Assembly: GCA_018812265.1 (NCBI GenBank) | Contig: JAHJDG010000002.1 | Coordinates: 1 to 44,233 of the forward strand | Direction: 5' to 3' | Origin: a bacterium | GTDB lineage: Bacteria; Electryoneota; RPQS01 | Length of the DNA: 44,233 bases | Shown: piece after piece, positions 33,275 to 42,000 of the stretch | Layout: every line of letters begins with the position of its first letter | Position numbering within the stretch: the first letter of the stretch is position 1 | Position numbers and translations under genes: made by a program | Notes under the pieces: model-generated | The model's input: the letters and a program-made list of their open reading frames with translations, nothing else | The model's database searches: none | What the model was told of the DNA's origin: nothing

Positions 33275-33931
33275 TCAGAAAGGGCACGAACCAACAAGCT
33301 CTTTCATGTACTTTGAGACTGCTTTCTCTGTGAAAATAGCCAACCTCGATACGTGTGCATGGAAATCAACGCAATGACTTTTATTCACTGATTCCGCAGT
33401 GATAGCTCTATGCGCAAGAGAGCCGCGCATCGTCACGAACTTCTCCAAGTTGTCTCGAGCTTTCTTTACACTAAGACCTCGAGTCTGCCAGCTTTTGCTG
33501 ACATCTCGCAAGCCTAAGACAGTCATGAAAAGACTATCCAGATTCCTCCACTTCGGCGCATGAAAAGTGTCAAGGATGCGTTCGACAGATGCCCGTGTCT
33601 TCGTTCGCCATGCTGAGCCAGCTAGTTCCCAATAGTCCATCGGGTTTCTCGCCTTCTTCTCGCACCATGAAGAAGCGACCGCTGTTTTCAGACTATTCGG
33701 TAGAGTCTTGGGCTCGGCTGTGCTACTCAGAAGGTGGTCAAAGGCTTCTTTGCAGAGGTCCTCACAGTACGCTTCCCACGAGGCACAAATAAGCACAATA
33801 GCAGACTTATTAAGAACTTCGAGATTATATCTTCTCCCTGCACCCGTTCCCCCTACATCTTCATGAATCTCAAGAAGACGATCTATGTCTTTGAGGTTCT
33901 GCTCAAAGTTCCTAAATGCATCTGATTTCAT
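33275..33931 (-). CDS. HEPN-domain protein (RiboL-PSP/MAE-like), possible RNase effector
   Basis: The ATG at 33931 follows AGAAGG; an in-frame GTG at 33952 is less likely. The 218-residue all-helical protein has an N-terminal SWEAYCEDLC helix (51-60) as in RiboL-PSP and MAE-type HEPN domains. The catalytic-type R-x4-H motif is RGSLAHR (Arg169, His174), the signature of HEPN ribonucleases in toxin-antitoxin and abortive-infection systems. It is 92 nt downstream of the zinc-ribbon membrane gene on the same strand. Both genes are lower in GC than their neighbours, which suggests transfer. RNA cleavage is inferred from the motif only. Confidence 0.7.
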   Translation of the reverse strand: MKSDAFRNFEQNLKDIDRLLEIHEDVGGTGAGRRYNLEVLNKSAIVLICASWEAYCEDLCKEAFDHLLSSTAEPKTLPNSLKTAVASSWCEKKARNPMDYWELAGSAWRTKTRASVERILDTFHAPKWRNLDSLFMTVLGLRDVSKSWQTRGLSVKKARDNLEKFVTMRGSLAHRAITAESVNKSHCVDFHAHVSRLAIFTEKAVSKYMKELVGSCPF

Positions 33932-34023
33932 GGCACCTTCTCTAAAGCCCACTGTGAATTTTGGATCGCAAAAAAAGGAATCTTTTCATCATTCCAACAG
34001 CAAATGGAGGATAACCACTACCC

Positions 34024-34581
34024 TCAAAGTTTCATTTCCGCATAAACGATTCGGTGGACCCTATCTGATACGACCCATGCTCTGTCACGTGATGTGACCG
34101 AAAACCTGCATTTTGCACAGATCCATGTATATGGTCGCCAGAATCGCCAATGTGACTCTCTCTCCTCTAACTGCACTCCACAGTTAGGGCAGAATGGAGA
34201 GCTTGAGACATGTATGACAGGGGGACGCTGATAACCAGAAAAAATCGCATCCACGCTTCGCCCCCTATATGGATCTATCTCCTTCTCAATCGCCCACTTA
34301 ACCTTGTTGAATTGTCTTTCTCCAATTTTCACTCTTGGATTTCCTGACACAACTCCAAAGGCAACGCCACCACGCTTCCGCCCGCGCACCGCAGATATCC
34401 ACAGAGCTAAGAACAGCACAGCTACCACACTCGGATATACCCAGACCGGAATTGCAGAGAAAACACCACGCCAGTCTCCTTGCAGCCAAGTTCCCAGCAC
34501 AGCTCCAAAGATTGTCGAGGCGACGGTACTCACAGCGGTCCAAAATAAGACGCGCTTTTCTTGTGGTGTAATATCACTCAC
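34024..34581 (-). CDS. two-TM zinc-ribbon protein of unknown function
   Basis: The 185-residue protein has two membrane helices (about 10-32 and 45-66), a basic RGRKRGG segment, a middle region of about 55 residues and a C-terminal zinc ribbon with CPNC (Cys131, Cys134) and CAKC (Cys155, Cys158). I do not recognise the family. It precedes the HEPN gene, so the two may form one operon. Membrane anchor plus ligand-binding-like domain beside a HEPN RNase fits the general layout of defence or stress modules, but this is inference. GC content is lower than in the flanking genes. Only 12 nt separate it from the nucleotidase gene stop at 34594. Confidence 0.6.
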   Translation of the reverse strand: MSDITPQEKRVLFWTAVSTVASTIFGAVLGTWLQGDWRGVFSAIPVWVYPSVVAVLFLALWISAVRGRKRGGVAFGVVSGNPRVKIGERQFNKVKWAIEKEIDPYRGRSVDAIFSGYQRPPVIHVSSSPFCPNCGVQLEERESHWRFWRPYTWICAKCRFSVTSRDRAWVVSDRVHRIVYAEMKL

Positions 34582-34593
34582 TTGTGCTTCTAA

Positions 34594-36219
34594 TCAGGGA
34601 TTCCCGCCGACGGTGATCCATCGTCCGTCGAGTTTCGGTTCCAGCGGCGAATGCTGCTGGATGTATTCGATGACCGCGTCGCGCATGTACGAGCCCGACT
34701 CCACCGCCGCTTCGTTGCGCAGCGCGGCCAGCTTCTCCATTCCCGAATTGCCTTCGAGCAGATAATCGGTCGTGACCAGCCGGTATCTGGCGGTAGGATC
34801 ATAGGGTTTGCCGCCCACGTCGAGCGTCACGATCCGTTCGCCCCGCGGCTTGGACCTATCCACCCGAACGGTAACACCGCTCACATCAAGCCCGCTGCCA
34901 CCGTAGGCGACCTTGTCTTCGAGAAGCTCCTTCAGAAACGCGCCCGTCACATTCACCGCGCCCAAAGTGTTGTCGAACGGCAGGACGTTGAACACGTCGC
35001 GCGGCGTGATGATTCCGGCGGGCAGATCGGTGCGGATGCCGCCCTTGTTGGTGATGGCCACGTCGCCGTGCAGCTTCCAGCGCATGGCGTCGGTAACCAG
35101 ATTTCCCAGTGGAGTCTCGCCCTCGCCGCTGCGCAGAATCGGAGCGGTCGCTTCGCCGATCTTTTCGCTGAATCCCTCTTCAACGCGCGCGACGACCGTG
35201 TCAATCGTCTCGGCCACCCCGCGGTCGCGCGGGAAACGTTCCGTGAACAGCGTGACCAGTGTGCCGTCGTCGGTAAACGGTTTCCAGCCCAGCAGCTTCT
35301 TCGTTTTCAGATCGAACTCGAACTCGACGGCCAGCAGGTTGGTGCCGCGGCCATAGCCCTGAAAACACGGCGTGTGGTTTACCGGGTCCACCCACGGTTT
35401 CTGATAGCCGACGTGGATATCGCCCGCGAACAGAATGTCAATTCCCGGCACGCGGCGAGCGAGCTCGAACGCGTTGCGCACGTAGTCCGATTTCCAGCCT
35501 TCCTGCTCGCGCTTTTCCAGATCGTCCCACGCATCCCAGCGATCGTACGGCAGCCCGAGATGACAGGCGGCGATCACCACGTCGGCTCCGCGCGCGCGAA
35601 CCGAGTCTCGATAGGCGGCCAGTGAAATGGTTTCGGGAGCAAAGTAGAGCCCGCGCACGTTATCTTCGAACGATGCGCGCATCGTTCCTGAAGTGGTAAT
35701 GCCCACAACCCCGATCTTGATGGAGCCGAAATCCTTCAAGACGTACGGTTGTGCGAAATGATCGAGCCCGCCGGCCGCCGTCGAGTCGTAGATGTTGGCC
35801 GACAGCGTGGGAAACTCGGCTTGCTTCATCACCGCTTCGCAGACGTCACGGCCAAGGTCAAACTCATGATTGCCGATCACCCACGCATCATAGCCGACCT
35901 GGTTCATGTAGCGCATCACGGCTTCGCCGCGCGACTTCGTGCCGACCAGCGTCCCCTGAAAGATGTCGCCGGTATCGAGCAGCAGAAATCCCTTGCCGGT
36001 GCGCTTGGCGTACTCGCGCATCTGGCGGATCATACGCGCCGCCGACGCCCCTCCGCCCAGATCGGGCGGCATTTCGGGATTCATGAACACGGCTTTCGAC
36101 GAATCAATCCCACCGTGCACGTCATTCGAGTAGAGCACCACCAGCGACCACGTATCGGCAGCCGATGCGCCGCTCGACAGCAGGCAGAGCGCGGCGATTA
36201 GCAGTAGAAGCTTCTTCAT
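34594..36219 (-). CDS. UshA/5'-nucleotidase-family metallophosphoesterase
   Basis: The ATG at 36219 follows GGAGGAG; a longer start at 36243 overlaps the upstream gene. The 541-residue protein has a signal peptide (1-21). The N-terminal metallophosphoesterase domain has SNDVHG (Asp33, His35), LDTGD (Asp82), GNHEFD (Asn117, His118) and ACHLG, and the C-terminal 5'-nucleotidase domain has GNLVTDAM, NKGGIRTDLPAG and PFDNTL. Such enzymes hydrolyse nucleotides or other phosphoesters in the periplasm. The last metal motif is GDIH, where GHxH is usual, so the first His of that pair is Asp. It lies 20 nt downstream of the PorV-like gene and is likely co-transcribed. Confidence 0.87.
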   Translation of the reverse strand: MKKLLLLIAALCLLSSGASAADTWSLVVLYSNDVHGGIDSSKAVFMNPEMPPDLGGGASAARMIRQMREYAKRTGKGFLLLDTGDIFQGTLVGTKSRGEAVMRYMNQVGYDAWVIGNHEFDLGRDVCEAVMKQAEFPTLSANIYDSTAAGGLDHFAQPYVLKDFGSIKIGVVGITTSGTMRASFEDNVRGLYFAPETISLAAYRDSVRARGADVVIAACHLGLPYDRWDAWDDLEKREQEGWKSDYVRNAFELARRVPGIDILFAGDIHVGYQKPWVDPVNHTPCFQGYGRGTNLLAVEFEFDLKTKKLLGWKPFTDDGTLVTLFTERFPRDRGVAETIDTVVARVEEGFSEKIGEATAPILRSGEGETPLGNLVTDAMRWKLHGDVAITNKGGIRTDLPAGIITPRDVFNVLPFDNTLGAVNVTGAFLKELLEDKVAYGGSGLDVSGVTVRVDRSKPRGERIVTLDVGGKPYDPTARYRLVTTDYLLEGNSGMEKLAALRNEAAVESGSYMRDAVIEYIQQHSPLEPKLDGRWITVGGNP

Positions 36220-36239
36220 CACTCCTCCTTCATCCTTTC

Positions 36240-37469
36240 TCACAGCGCATACCGCAGCGTAATCATCCCCCGGAACAGCGCGGTCTCGACTTTGTCATTA
36301 TCAGAACGGTCGGTATCGCCGTAGAGGGACTGCGGGAAAAGATCGGGTGACGTCGTGTTGACCTTGCCCAATTCCACTGCGAAATCGCCCGTGAGTCTCT
36401 GTAGGTGGAAACCGATTCCGGCGGTGAACAGCGACGTGGCGCGGTCCTTGTCCTCGGGAGCATTGGCATAAACGAAGCCCAGCCGCACCGGCGTTCCCGC
36501 CACGACCTCCTGTTCGGCTCCGGCCCGGATCTCGAACGTGTTATCGAGGTCGTTGCTCACGTCCCGGTAGGTAATGATCTCGCCTTCCAGCAGCAGGATC
36601 GGCCGGAACTCACTCTGCGGACGGTAGCGGACACCGAGGGTATATCGCGCGGGATACCTCACCCCGAAGGTTTCCTGCGATTCCGGGTTGCTCTCCACTT
36701 CAAATCCCATCGGCAATAGAATCCGAGTGCCCATTGACACCCTTTGATTGATCGCCCAAAGAGCACCCAAGTTCATCTCCGTGGGGAGCCCGCGCGGACG
36801 ATAATCAACTCGTTCCACACGATTCGTGGAATCTGGATCTGCATAATAGACGCCCGTTGTATTTGTCCACTCGCCGTAGTAGAGCGCCATGCCAATTCCC
36901 CAGGCAAACGATTCGCTCTCGCTCACGGCAGCGCCAAGCGAAAGGCAGCGCAGGTCGCCGTCCACGTCAATCCGATTTTCCCCGAGTCGGCGATCTTGAA
37001 TGCCGCCCGAGGCATAGCGGTCGCGGACTTCCTCGTGGTAGCGGTAGTCGAAACGGTAGGCCGAGTAGCTGGCCGCTGCCAGTACAAGCGATCCTTCCGC
37101 ACCATCTATGGCGCGCCAAGACGCTCCGCCGTCGAGCTTCGAGTAGAGATGATCGTTGATCGCGTAGTTGTTGTAGATCAGCACCGCGTCGAAGGAGTCG
37201 TAAACCGGATACTTACGCGTTTCCTTGACGCGCGTTACGTCGGCCGAGACGTCCACCAGCCATTGCGTTTCCTGCGCGGAAAGCGTCGCCGGATTGCCAA
37301 GCAACGCGGCCGGGCCGGGTTGATCCGTAACGTACGTGTGGCCGAGGGCCATCGAGCGCGCGGAAAACGCTCCCGCCCGCGTGCCGAGCGTCGTGCTGAG
37401 GAACGGCGATTGAGCCGGCGCCGACACACTGGTGACGCTGATCAGAAAGATTGCGATGAGAGTTCGCAT
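36240..37469 (-). CDS. PorV/UPF0164-like outer-membrane beta-barrel protein
   Basis: The 409-residue product has a signal peptide (1-19, APAQ) and the N-terminal hallmark of FadL/PorV-related barrels, GTRAGAFSARSMALGHTYVTDQPGPAALLGNPATLS. About 14 amphipathic strands with aromatic ends follow, ending in ITLRYAL. PorV is the T9SS shuttle that carries cargo to the attachment complex, whereas other members transport hydrophobic compounds. With seven T9SS tails in the window, a link to T9SS is plausible but not shown. It is the first gene of a two-gene operon with the 5'-nucleotidase. Confidence 0.75.
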   Translation of the reverse strand: MRTLIAIFLISVTSVSAPAQSPFLSTTLGTRAGAFSARSMALGHTYVTDQPGPAALLGNPATLSAQETQWLVDVSADVTRVKETRKYPVYDSFDAVLIYNNYAINDHLYSKLDGGASWRAIDGAEGSLVLAAASYSAYRFDYRYHEEVRDRYASGGIQDRRLGENRIDVDGDLRCLSLGAAVSESESFAWGIGMALYYGEWTNTTGVYYADPDSTNRVERVDYRPRGLPTEMNLGALWAINQRVSMGTRILLPMGFEVESNPESQETFGVRYPARYTLGVRYRPQSEFRPILLLEGEIITYRDVSNDLDNTFEIRAGAEQEVVAGTPVRLGFVYANAPEDKDRATSLFTAGIGFHLQRLTGDFAVELGKVNTTSPDLFPQSLYGDTDRSDNDKVETALFRGMITLRYAL

Positions 37470-37514
37470 GAAGCCTGTCCTATCGAAAATGTGTTTTGTT
37501 TTCGTTGATCGAGG

Positions 37515-37534
37515 GGTGACTCTGGAGAGTCACC
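37515..37534. repeat. interspersed 20-nt palindrome, family B (copy 3)
   Basis: Identical to 11065-11084 and 28941-28960, and preceded by GAGG as at 11065. It occupies the 81-nt gap 37470-37550. Confidence 0.8.
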
Positions 37535-37550
37535 ACCGGAAACGTGGGTC

Positions 37551-38489
37551 TCATTTACTGACCGCGTCGGCGGTGAGGCGCTTGATCCAGCGCCAGTAGA
37601 GATGAACCACCAGCATCAGGATCAGCGTGAGGAACACCGGCCGCCACGACACGAACGGCCGATTGAATATCTTGGCCTGCAGAGCCGTACGCTCCGTGCC
37701 GTAGTATTCCAGCCGCAGTCCGTCGGTCTCGAAGACGTAGCGATGGCGGGTGGTGTCCAATCCGGCGCTGGCGAAGAGTTCTTCGTCCTCTACGAAGGCG
37801 CGAAGTTTGGGCAGATCGTCGCGCGCGTAGGTGCAGGGAAGCTGAATAACCTCTTCCAAAATCTCGGCGGGATCGTCGCTGCGGAGGTTCATTCGCTGCT
37901 GATTCAGATTACGAAAGAACGCCCGCCACGTATCCTGATAGCTGAAGACAGTTCCCCAGCGCAGGCTATCAGACATCCGTCCCACAATGTCCGCCCGCAG
38001 CTTGAGCGTATCGCCTTCGGAATAGGCGCGGGTGACTTTCATCGCGCCGCATTCCCTGCGCGTCACGTGGTCGCCCTCGCCCGGACCGCAGAACAACCGC
38101 TCGACCAGCGCTTTTCCCCCTTCCAATTCGGGCGGACAAGCCATCCACGTCAGGCCGCGATTGTCACGCACGAACACTGCCACCGACTGATCGAGTTCTT
38201 CGGCAATCGCTCTTGCCCAAGTTTCGCGCTCGAAAACCTGACTCGGCGGCAAGTAGGGCAAGAGCTTCTGACCGCGCAGAAAGAAAAAGCGACTAAATTC
38301 CCCCATCAACAACCCGTTGGCCGCGAGTAGCGGTTCATCCTGAACGATGCGGGACATCGTATCACGATACGCGTGCCAGCTCCAGCGGACCGTCGCCGTC
38401 AAGATGAGCGCGACAATGAGCAGGAGCTGCATCACCCAATGGATGATCCGTGCCGTATTGCGAATCTTGGCTTTTTGTGCGTTGTCCAC
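37551..38489 (-). CDS. membrane-anchored protein with extracytoplasmic sensor-like domain, unknown
   Basis: I chose GTG at 38489 because GGGGAGG stands 5 nt before it; the frame extends upstream but overlaps the BNR gene and is basic and improbable. The 312-residue product has an N-terminal helix (about 16-36), an extracytoplasmic region of about 240 residues with three Cys (WMACPPE, LFCGPGE, RRECGAM), and a C-terminal helix (FLTLILMLVVHLYWRWI) with a short basic tail. This is the layout of a two-TM sensor whose output domain is missing. No HAMP, kinase or cyclase domain follows. It lies 25 nt downstream of the BNR-repeat gene. I do not recognise a family. Confidence 0.6.
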   Translation of the reverse strand: MDNAQKAKIRNTARIIHWVMQLLLIVALILTATVRWSWHAYRDTMSRIVQDEPLLAANGLLMGEFSRFFFLRGQKLLPYLPPSQVFERETWARAIAEELDQSVAVFVRDNRGLTWMACPPELEGGKALVERLFCGPGEGDHVTRRECGAMKVTRAYSEGDTLKLRADIVGRMSDSLRWGTVFSYQDTWRAFFRNLNQQRMNLRSDDPAEILEEVIQLPCTYARDDLPKLRAFVEDEELFASAGLDTTRHRYVFETDGLRLEYYGTERTALQAKIFNRPFVSWRPVFLTLILMLVVHLYWRWIKRLTADAVSK

Positions 38490-38514
38490 AACAGCCTCCC
38501 CGGTTTGCGCGGTT

Positions 38515-40656
38515 CTATCGCAGGAGAACGATCTTCTGCGTCCGCGCGACCGACGATGTTTCGAGACGGGCGAAGTAGATTCCGCTGGCCAGACCCGCGC
38601 CATCCAAAGCAACCGAATGCGGTCCGGCGGCAAAGACCTGATCGGTCAGTCGCTCAACAATCCGTCCCATCACGTCGTAGATTACGATAGTCACCCGCGA
38701 AGATAACGGCAGGTCGAACGTGATGGTTGCCCGCGCATTGAACGGATTGGGATAAACCGCGAGCGTAAAATCACGGGGCGATAGCGATGATTCAATTTCC
38801 GGCGGCACCGCCGCCGTAGCCGGCCAGTGCAGAATCGTTCCGCCGCTACCCACCGTCCAAAGATGATTTCCGACGGCGGTTATGCCCCACAAATCGTTGT
38901 CCGTTCCACCAGACTCGTTCGTCCACGTTGTTCCGCCGTCGGTCGTGCGCATGATCCCGCCCGCGAAACCCACCGCCACCGCGCTCTGCGCATCACCGGC
39001 AGCTACGTCAAGCAGAATATCTCCCGCGGCGGCGGTCTGGGGAGTCCAGATCGCGCCGCCGTCGGTCGTCACGACCACAAAGCGGCGTCCCAGTTGAATA
39101 TTATATCCCACCGCCCAGCCGCTGTTCGCATCCGCGAAGTTCACGCCGAGCAGAATCAGATTCCCGAAGGAACGTTGCACGGTCCATTCCGCGCCGCCAT
39201 TCGTCGTGTGAAAGATGGCGGCGATCACCTGCGTTGTTTCGTAGAATCCGACTGCCCAGGCGCGTTGCGCGTCCAGACACGTCACGTCCCACAAATCCAT
39301 GCCGGGAACCGAACAGTCCTGATTCTGCCACGACTGACCGCCGTTGGTCGTATGCAGCAGTGTTCCCCCCGCTCCCACCACCCAGCCGTTCACGGGATCG
39401 GCAAACGACACCCCGTGAATATCCTCCCACACGTCAGCGTCCTGCGTCGTCCAGCCGGCTCCGCCGTCGGTGGTATGGAGAATCGTGCCGAGCGCGCCCA
39501 CCGCCCAGCCGTTCTGCGCGTCGGCGAAATCCACATCACGTAAAGTGTGCATCGTGGGACGGGCCTGTAAACTCCAGTTCGATCCGCCGTCGGTCGTGTG
39601 CAGAATCGTTCCCCAGGCTCCCGCCGCCCATCCAAGATCGTTCCCTGCAAATGAAATCGCCATCAAGCCGCTCGGCACTCCCGTATTCCAGCGATTCCAC
39701 GATCCGCCGTCATCGGTGGAATGGCAGAGCGTTCCGCCGTCGCCGCTGACCCAGACGGTTCCGCCGGGGGTGACCGTAATCTGCCAGAGCACGGCTCGCT
39801 CAGCGATGTCGCGCGATTCCCAGGAATCACCGCCGTCGGTGGTTCGCAATACCGTCCCGCCGCTGCCCGCCGCCCAGGCGACGGATGAATTCCGGCAGAC
39901 GACACTGGTCAGTCCGGTGTTCACGTTCGGGCTTTGCTGTGTCCATTCTGCGCCGCCGTTGGTGGTGTGAAAGATCTCGCCGCCGGTACTCACCACCCAG
40001 CCGTGTTGATTTCCGCTGAAGGCGATATCGGAAAACTCACCGCCGCAGGCTACGGGTTGTTCGGCCCACGACAATCCGCCGTCATAAGAGAAGAAGACTA
40101 CGCCGTGGTAGTGGCGGGCGTCATAGCCGACCACCCATCCATGCGAGGCATCCGCGAAATGAATCGCCCACAGATCGTAGTCATCTTCACTGTGATACCA
40201 GTACCAGTTCAGTCCGCCGTTTTCCGTGTACCAGAGATTGCCCGCCCCCACGGCATAGCCGGTGTTCTCGTTGAGAAAGAACACGTCCCGAATCCGGTAC
40301 GGTGCGGCGAACGACTGCCGCGACCAGTTCATGCCGCCGTTGGTCGTGCGGCAGATCGCTCCCCGGTTGGTTTCCGAGTCGAATCCCGCCGCCCAGCCGT
40401 GGTTCGGATCCACGAACGTCACCGCCTCAAAGCGGGCACGCGTACCGCTCGTTTGCGCGTTCCACGTGGTTCCGCCGTCGGTCGTGTGCAGAATCGTTCC
40501 GTAGCCGCCCACCGCCCAGCCGGTCAGATCGTCCACGAACACAACGTCACTGATCGTGTGACCCCACGGTCGCGGATTCTGCCATTCCCAGTCCTGCGTA
40601 AATCCCGTCTGTACGAGGAGGGCCGTCGTTACCAGCGCCAAGAGAAAGTTCCGCAT
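38515..40656 (-). CDS. secreted Ycf48/BNR-repeat beta-propeller protein with T9SS tail
   Basis: ATG after AGGAGG. The 713-residue protein has a signal peptide (1-20, GFTQ). About 12-13 repeats of about 46 residues follow, each with DgxxGWaVGxxGtIlhTtDGGxxWxxQ, the pattern of Ycf48/HCF136-type BNR propellers and of sialidase-like repeats. The T9SS tail is VYPNPFNARATITFDL to QKIVLLR. Ycf48 itself assists photosystem II assembly, but bacterial relatives in non-phototrophs are surface proteins of unknown role. No catalytic residues of sialidases are seen. The gene follows the T9SS-tail fossil at 40690-40764. Confidence 0.83.
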   Translation of the reverse strand: MRNFLLALVTTALLVQTGFTQDWEWQNPRPWGHTISDVVFVDDLTGWAVGGYGTILHTTDGGTTWNAQTSGTRARFEAVTFVDPNHGWAAGFDSETNRGAICRTTNGGMNWSRQSFAAPYRIRDVFFLNENTGYAVGAGNLWYTENGGLNWYWYHSEDDYDLWAIHFADASHGWVVGYDARHYHGVVFFSYDGGLSWAEQPVACGGEFSDIAFSGNQHGWVVSTGGEIFHTTNGGAEWTQQSPNVNTGLTSVVCRNSSVAWAAGSGGTVLRTTDGGDSWESRDIAERAVLWQITVTPGGTVWVSGDGGTLCHSTDDGGSWNRWNTGVPSGLMAISFAGNDLGWAAGAWGTILHTTDGGSNWSLQARPTMHTLRDVDFADAQNGWAVGALGTILHTTDGGAGWTTQDADVWEDIHGVSFADPVNGWVVGAGGTLLHTTNGGQSWQNQDCSVPGMDLWDVTCLDAQRAWAVGFYETTQVIAAIFHTTNGGAEWTVQRSFGNLILLGVNFADANSGWAVGYNIQLGRRFVVVTTDGGAIWTPQTAAAGDILLDVAAGDAQSAVAVGFAGGIMRTTDGGTTWTNESGGTDNDLWGITAVGNHLWTVGSGGTILHWPATAAVPPEIESSLSPRDFTLAVYPNPFNARATITFDLPLSSRVTIVIYDVMGRIVERLTDQVFAAGPHSVALDGAGLASGIYFARLETSSVARTQKIVLLR

Positions 40657-40689
40657 GGCGTCCTCCTGTTTTCATTGTTGCGAAAGATA

Positions 40690-40764
40690 CTATTTCAGAA
40701 GAAGGAGTCGCTGGGTGGTTTGTGTGCCACCCGCCTGAAGCTCGGTAGAATAAGTTCCGCCAGT
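40690..40764 (-). pseudogene. orphan fragment of a T9SS sorting tail after sucC
   Basis: In a frame different from sucC, starting at the sucC stop, the DNA encodes TGGTYSTELQAGG and TQTTQRLLLLK followed by TAG. This is the last strand pattern of a type-A sorting tail (SGxYxxxLxxxxxxxxxKxxLLK). It has no upstream tail, no start and no cargo domain, so it is the 3' remnant of a lost T9SS gene. Confidence 0.7.
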
Positions 40765-41954
40765 TACTTGGCCGTCTTCGCCAGTTCCACCGCCCGTTTC
40801 GAGATCTCTTCGATGGGAGTCTCGATGCCGTGGAACTCCATGTTCTTGAAAATGTCGGGCGTTTCTTTCTTCGCTTCCTCGACGATGCGCAAGCCTTCTT
40901 CCCACTTGTTCCCGGTCATACGCACCACCATCGGCTTGGAAAGTCCGTGCTCGCGGAGGAACTGAATGACTCCCTTCGCGAAATCGTCACAACGCGAAAT
41001 TCCGCCGAAGCGCGCGCCGAAAATCACCTTTACCTGCGGATTATCGTCGAGCAGAACCAGCATCTTGGCGATGCGCTCGGGAGACGGGCCACCGCCCGAG
41101 TCCATGAAGTTGGCCGGCTTGCCGCCATAATGATGAATGAAATCGTTGCCGAGAATCCCGAATCCCGCACCGCCGGGGAACATGCCGATGTTGCCGTCGA
41201 GATCCACATAGGGAATCCCCCACTCCTGCGCCTGCTTTTCGCGCGGCGTGAGTTCGCCCACTTCGTGCCGCGCCCCGATCCCCATCTCCGCAAACTCGGG
41301 ATGACGGAACAGCGCGTCGTCGTCGAGCGCGATGCGGGCGTCGGCGGCGATCCAATTTCCGTCCTTCGTCCGCACCAGCGGATTGATTTCCACGACCTTC
41401 GCGTCGAGCTTCTTGAACAGATGGAACAGCCGCACGGCAATATCGGAGACCGCCTTCAGATCATCACCTCCCAAACCAAGCCGCTGCGCCATCTGAATCC
41501 CGTGATAGGGATAGCAAGGCTCGTCAATCTCGAACGCGATTTTGATGATCTTGTCGGGCGAGGTCTTGGCCGTCTCCTCGATCTCCACTCCGCCCTCCGC
41601 GCAGCCGATCAGCACCAGTTTGTAGTGCGCGCGGTCAATCGTCACTCCCAGATAGATCTCGCGCTCGATCTCCAGCGCCGGTTCGATCAGGAGTTTCTCA
41701 ACGGGATAGTCTTTAATGACCAATCCGAGAATCTTCGCGGCGTGTTCGTTGGCTTCGGCTTCGCTTTTCGCGAGCTTCACTCCGCCCGCCTTGCCGCGTC
41801 CGCCGGTCAAAACCTGCGCCTTAACGATCACTGGAAAGCCGATTTCCTGGGCAACCGTCACGGCATCTTCCACCGTCGCTGCGACTTTCCCTTTTGAAGT
41901 GGGAATCTTGTTCTTGGCAAAAAACGCTTTGCCTTCGTGTTCGTAGAGTCTCAT
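40764..41954 (-). CDS. sucC: succinyl-CoA synthetase beta subunit (ATP-grasp)
   Basis: The ATG at 41954 starts MRLYEHEGKAFF as in SucC; the longer in-frame start overlaps the upstream gap. The 396-residue subunit of the TCA-cycle enzyme has the ATP-grasp part with GRGKAGGVKL, LIEPALEIEREIYLGV, KVVEINPLV and WIAADARIALDD, and the C-terminal ligase part with GNIGMFPGGAGFG, GGKPANFMDSGGGPSPERI and GVIQF. It needs the alpha subunit SucD, which is not next to it. It is the last gene of the cluster starting with pgi. Directly after its stop lies the T9SS-tail fossil. Confidence 0.92.
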   Translation of the reverse strand: MRLYEHEGKAFFAKNKIPTSKGKVAATVEDAVTVAQEIGFPVIVKAQVLTGGRGKAGGVKLAKSEAEANEHAAKILGLVIKDYPVEKLLIEPALEIEREIYLGVTIDRAHYKLVLIGCAEGGVEIEETAKTSPDKIIKIAFEIDEPCYPYHGIQMAQRLGLGGDDLKAVSDIAVRLFHLFKKLDAKVVEINPLVRTKDGNWIAADARIALDDDALFRHPEFAEMGIGARHEVGELTPREKQAQEWGIPYVDLDGNIGMFPGGAGFGILGNDFIHHYGGKPANFMDSGGGPSPERIAKMLVLLDDNPQVKVIFGARFGGISRCDDFAKGVIQFLREHGLSKPMVVRMTGNKWEEGLRIVEEAKKETPDIFKNMEFHGIETPIEEISKRAVELAKTAK

Positions 41955-42000
41955 GTGCGTCCTGTTCTTCTCCCTCCGCTTGCGGGGGGACCAAGGGGGG

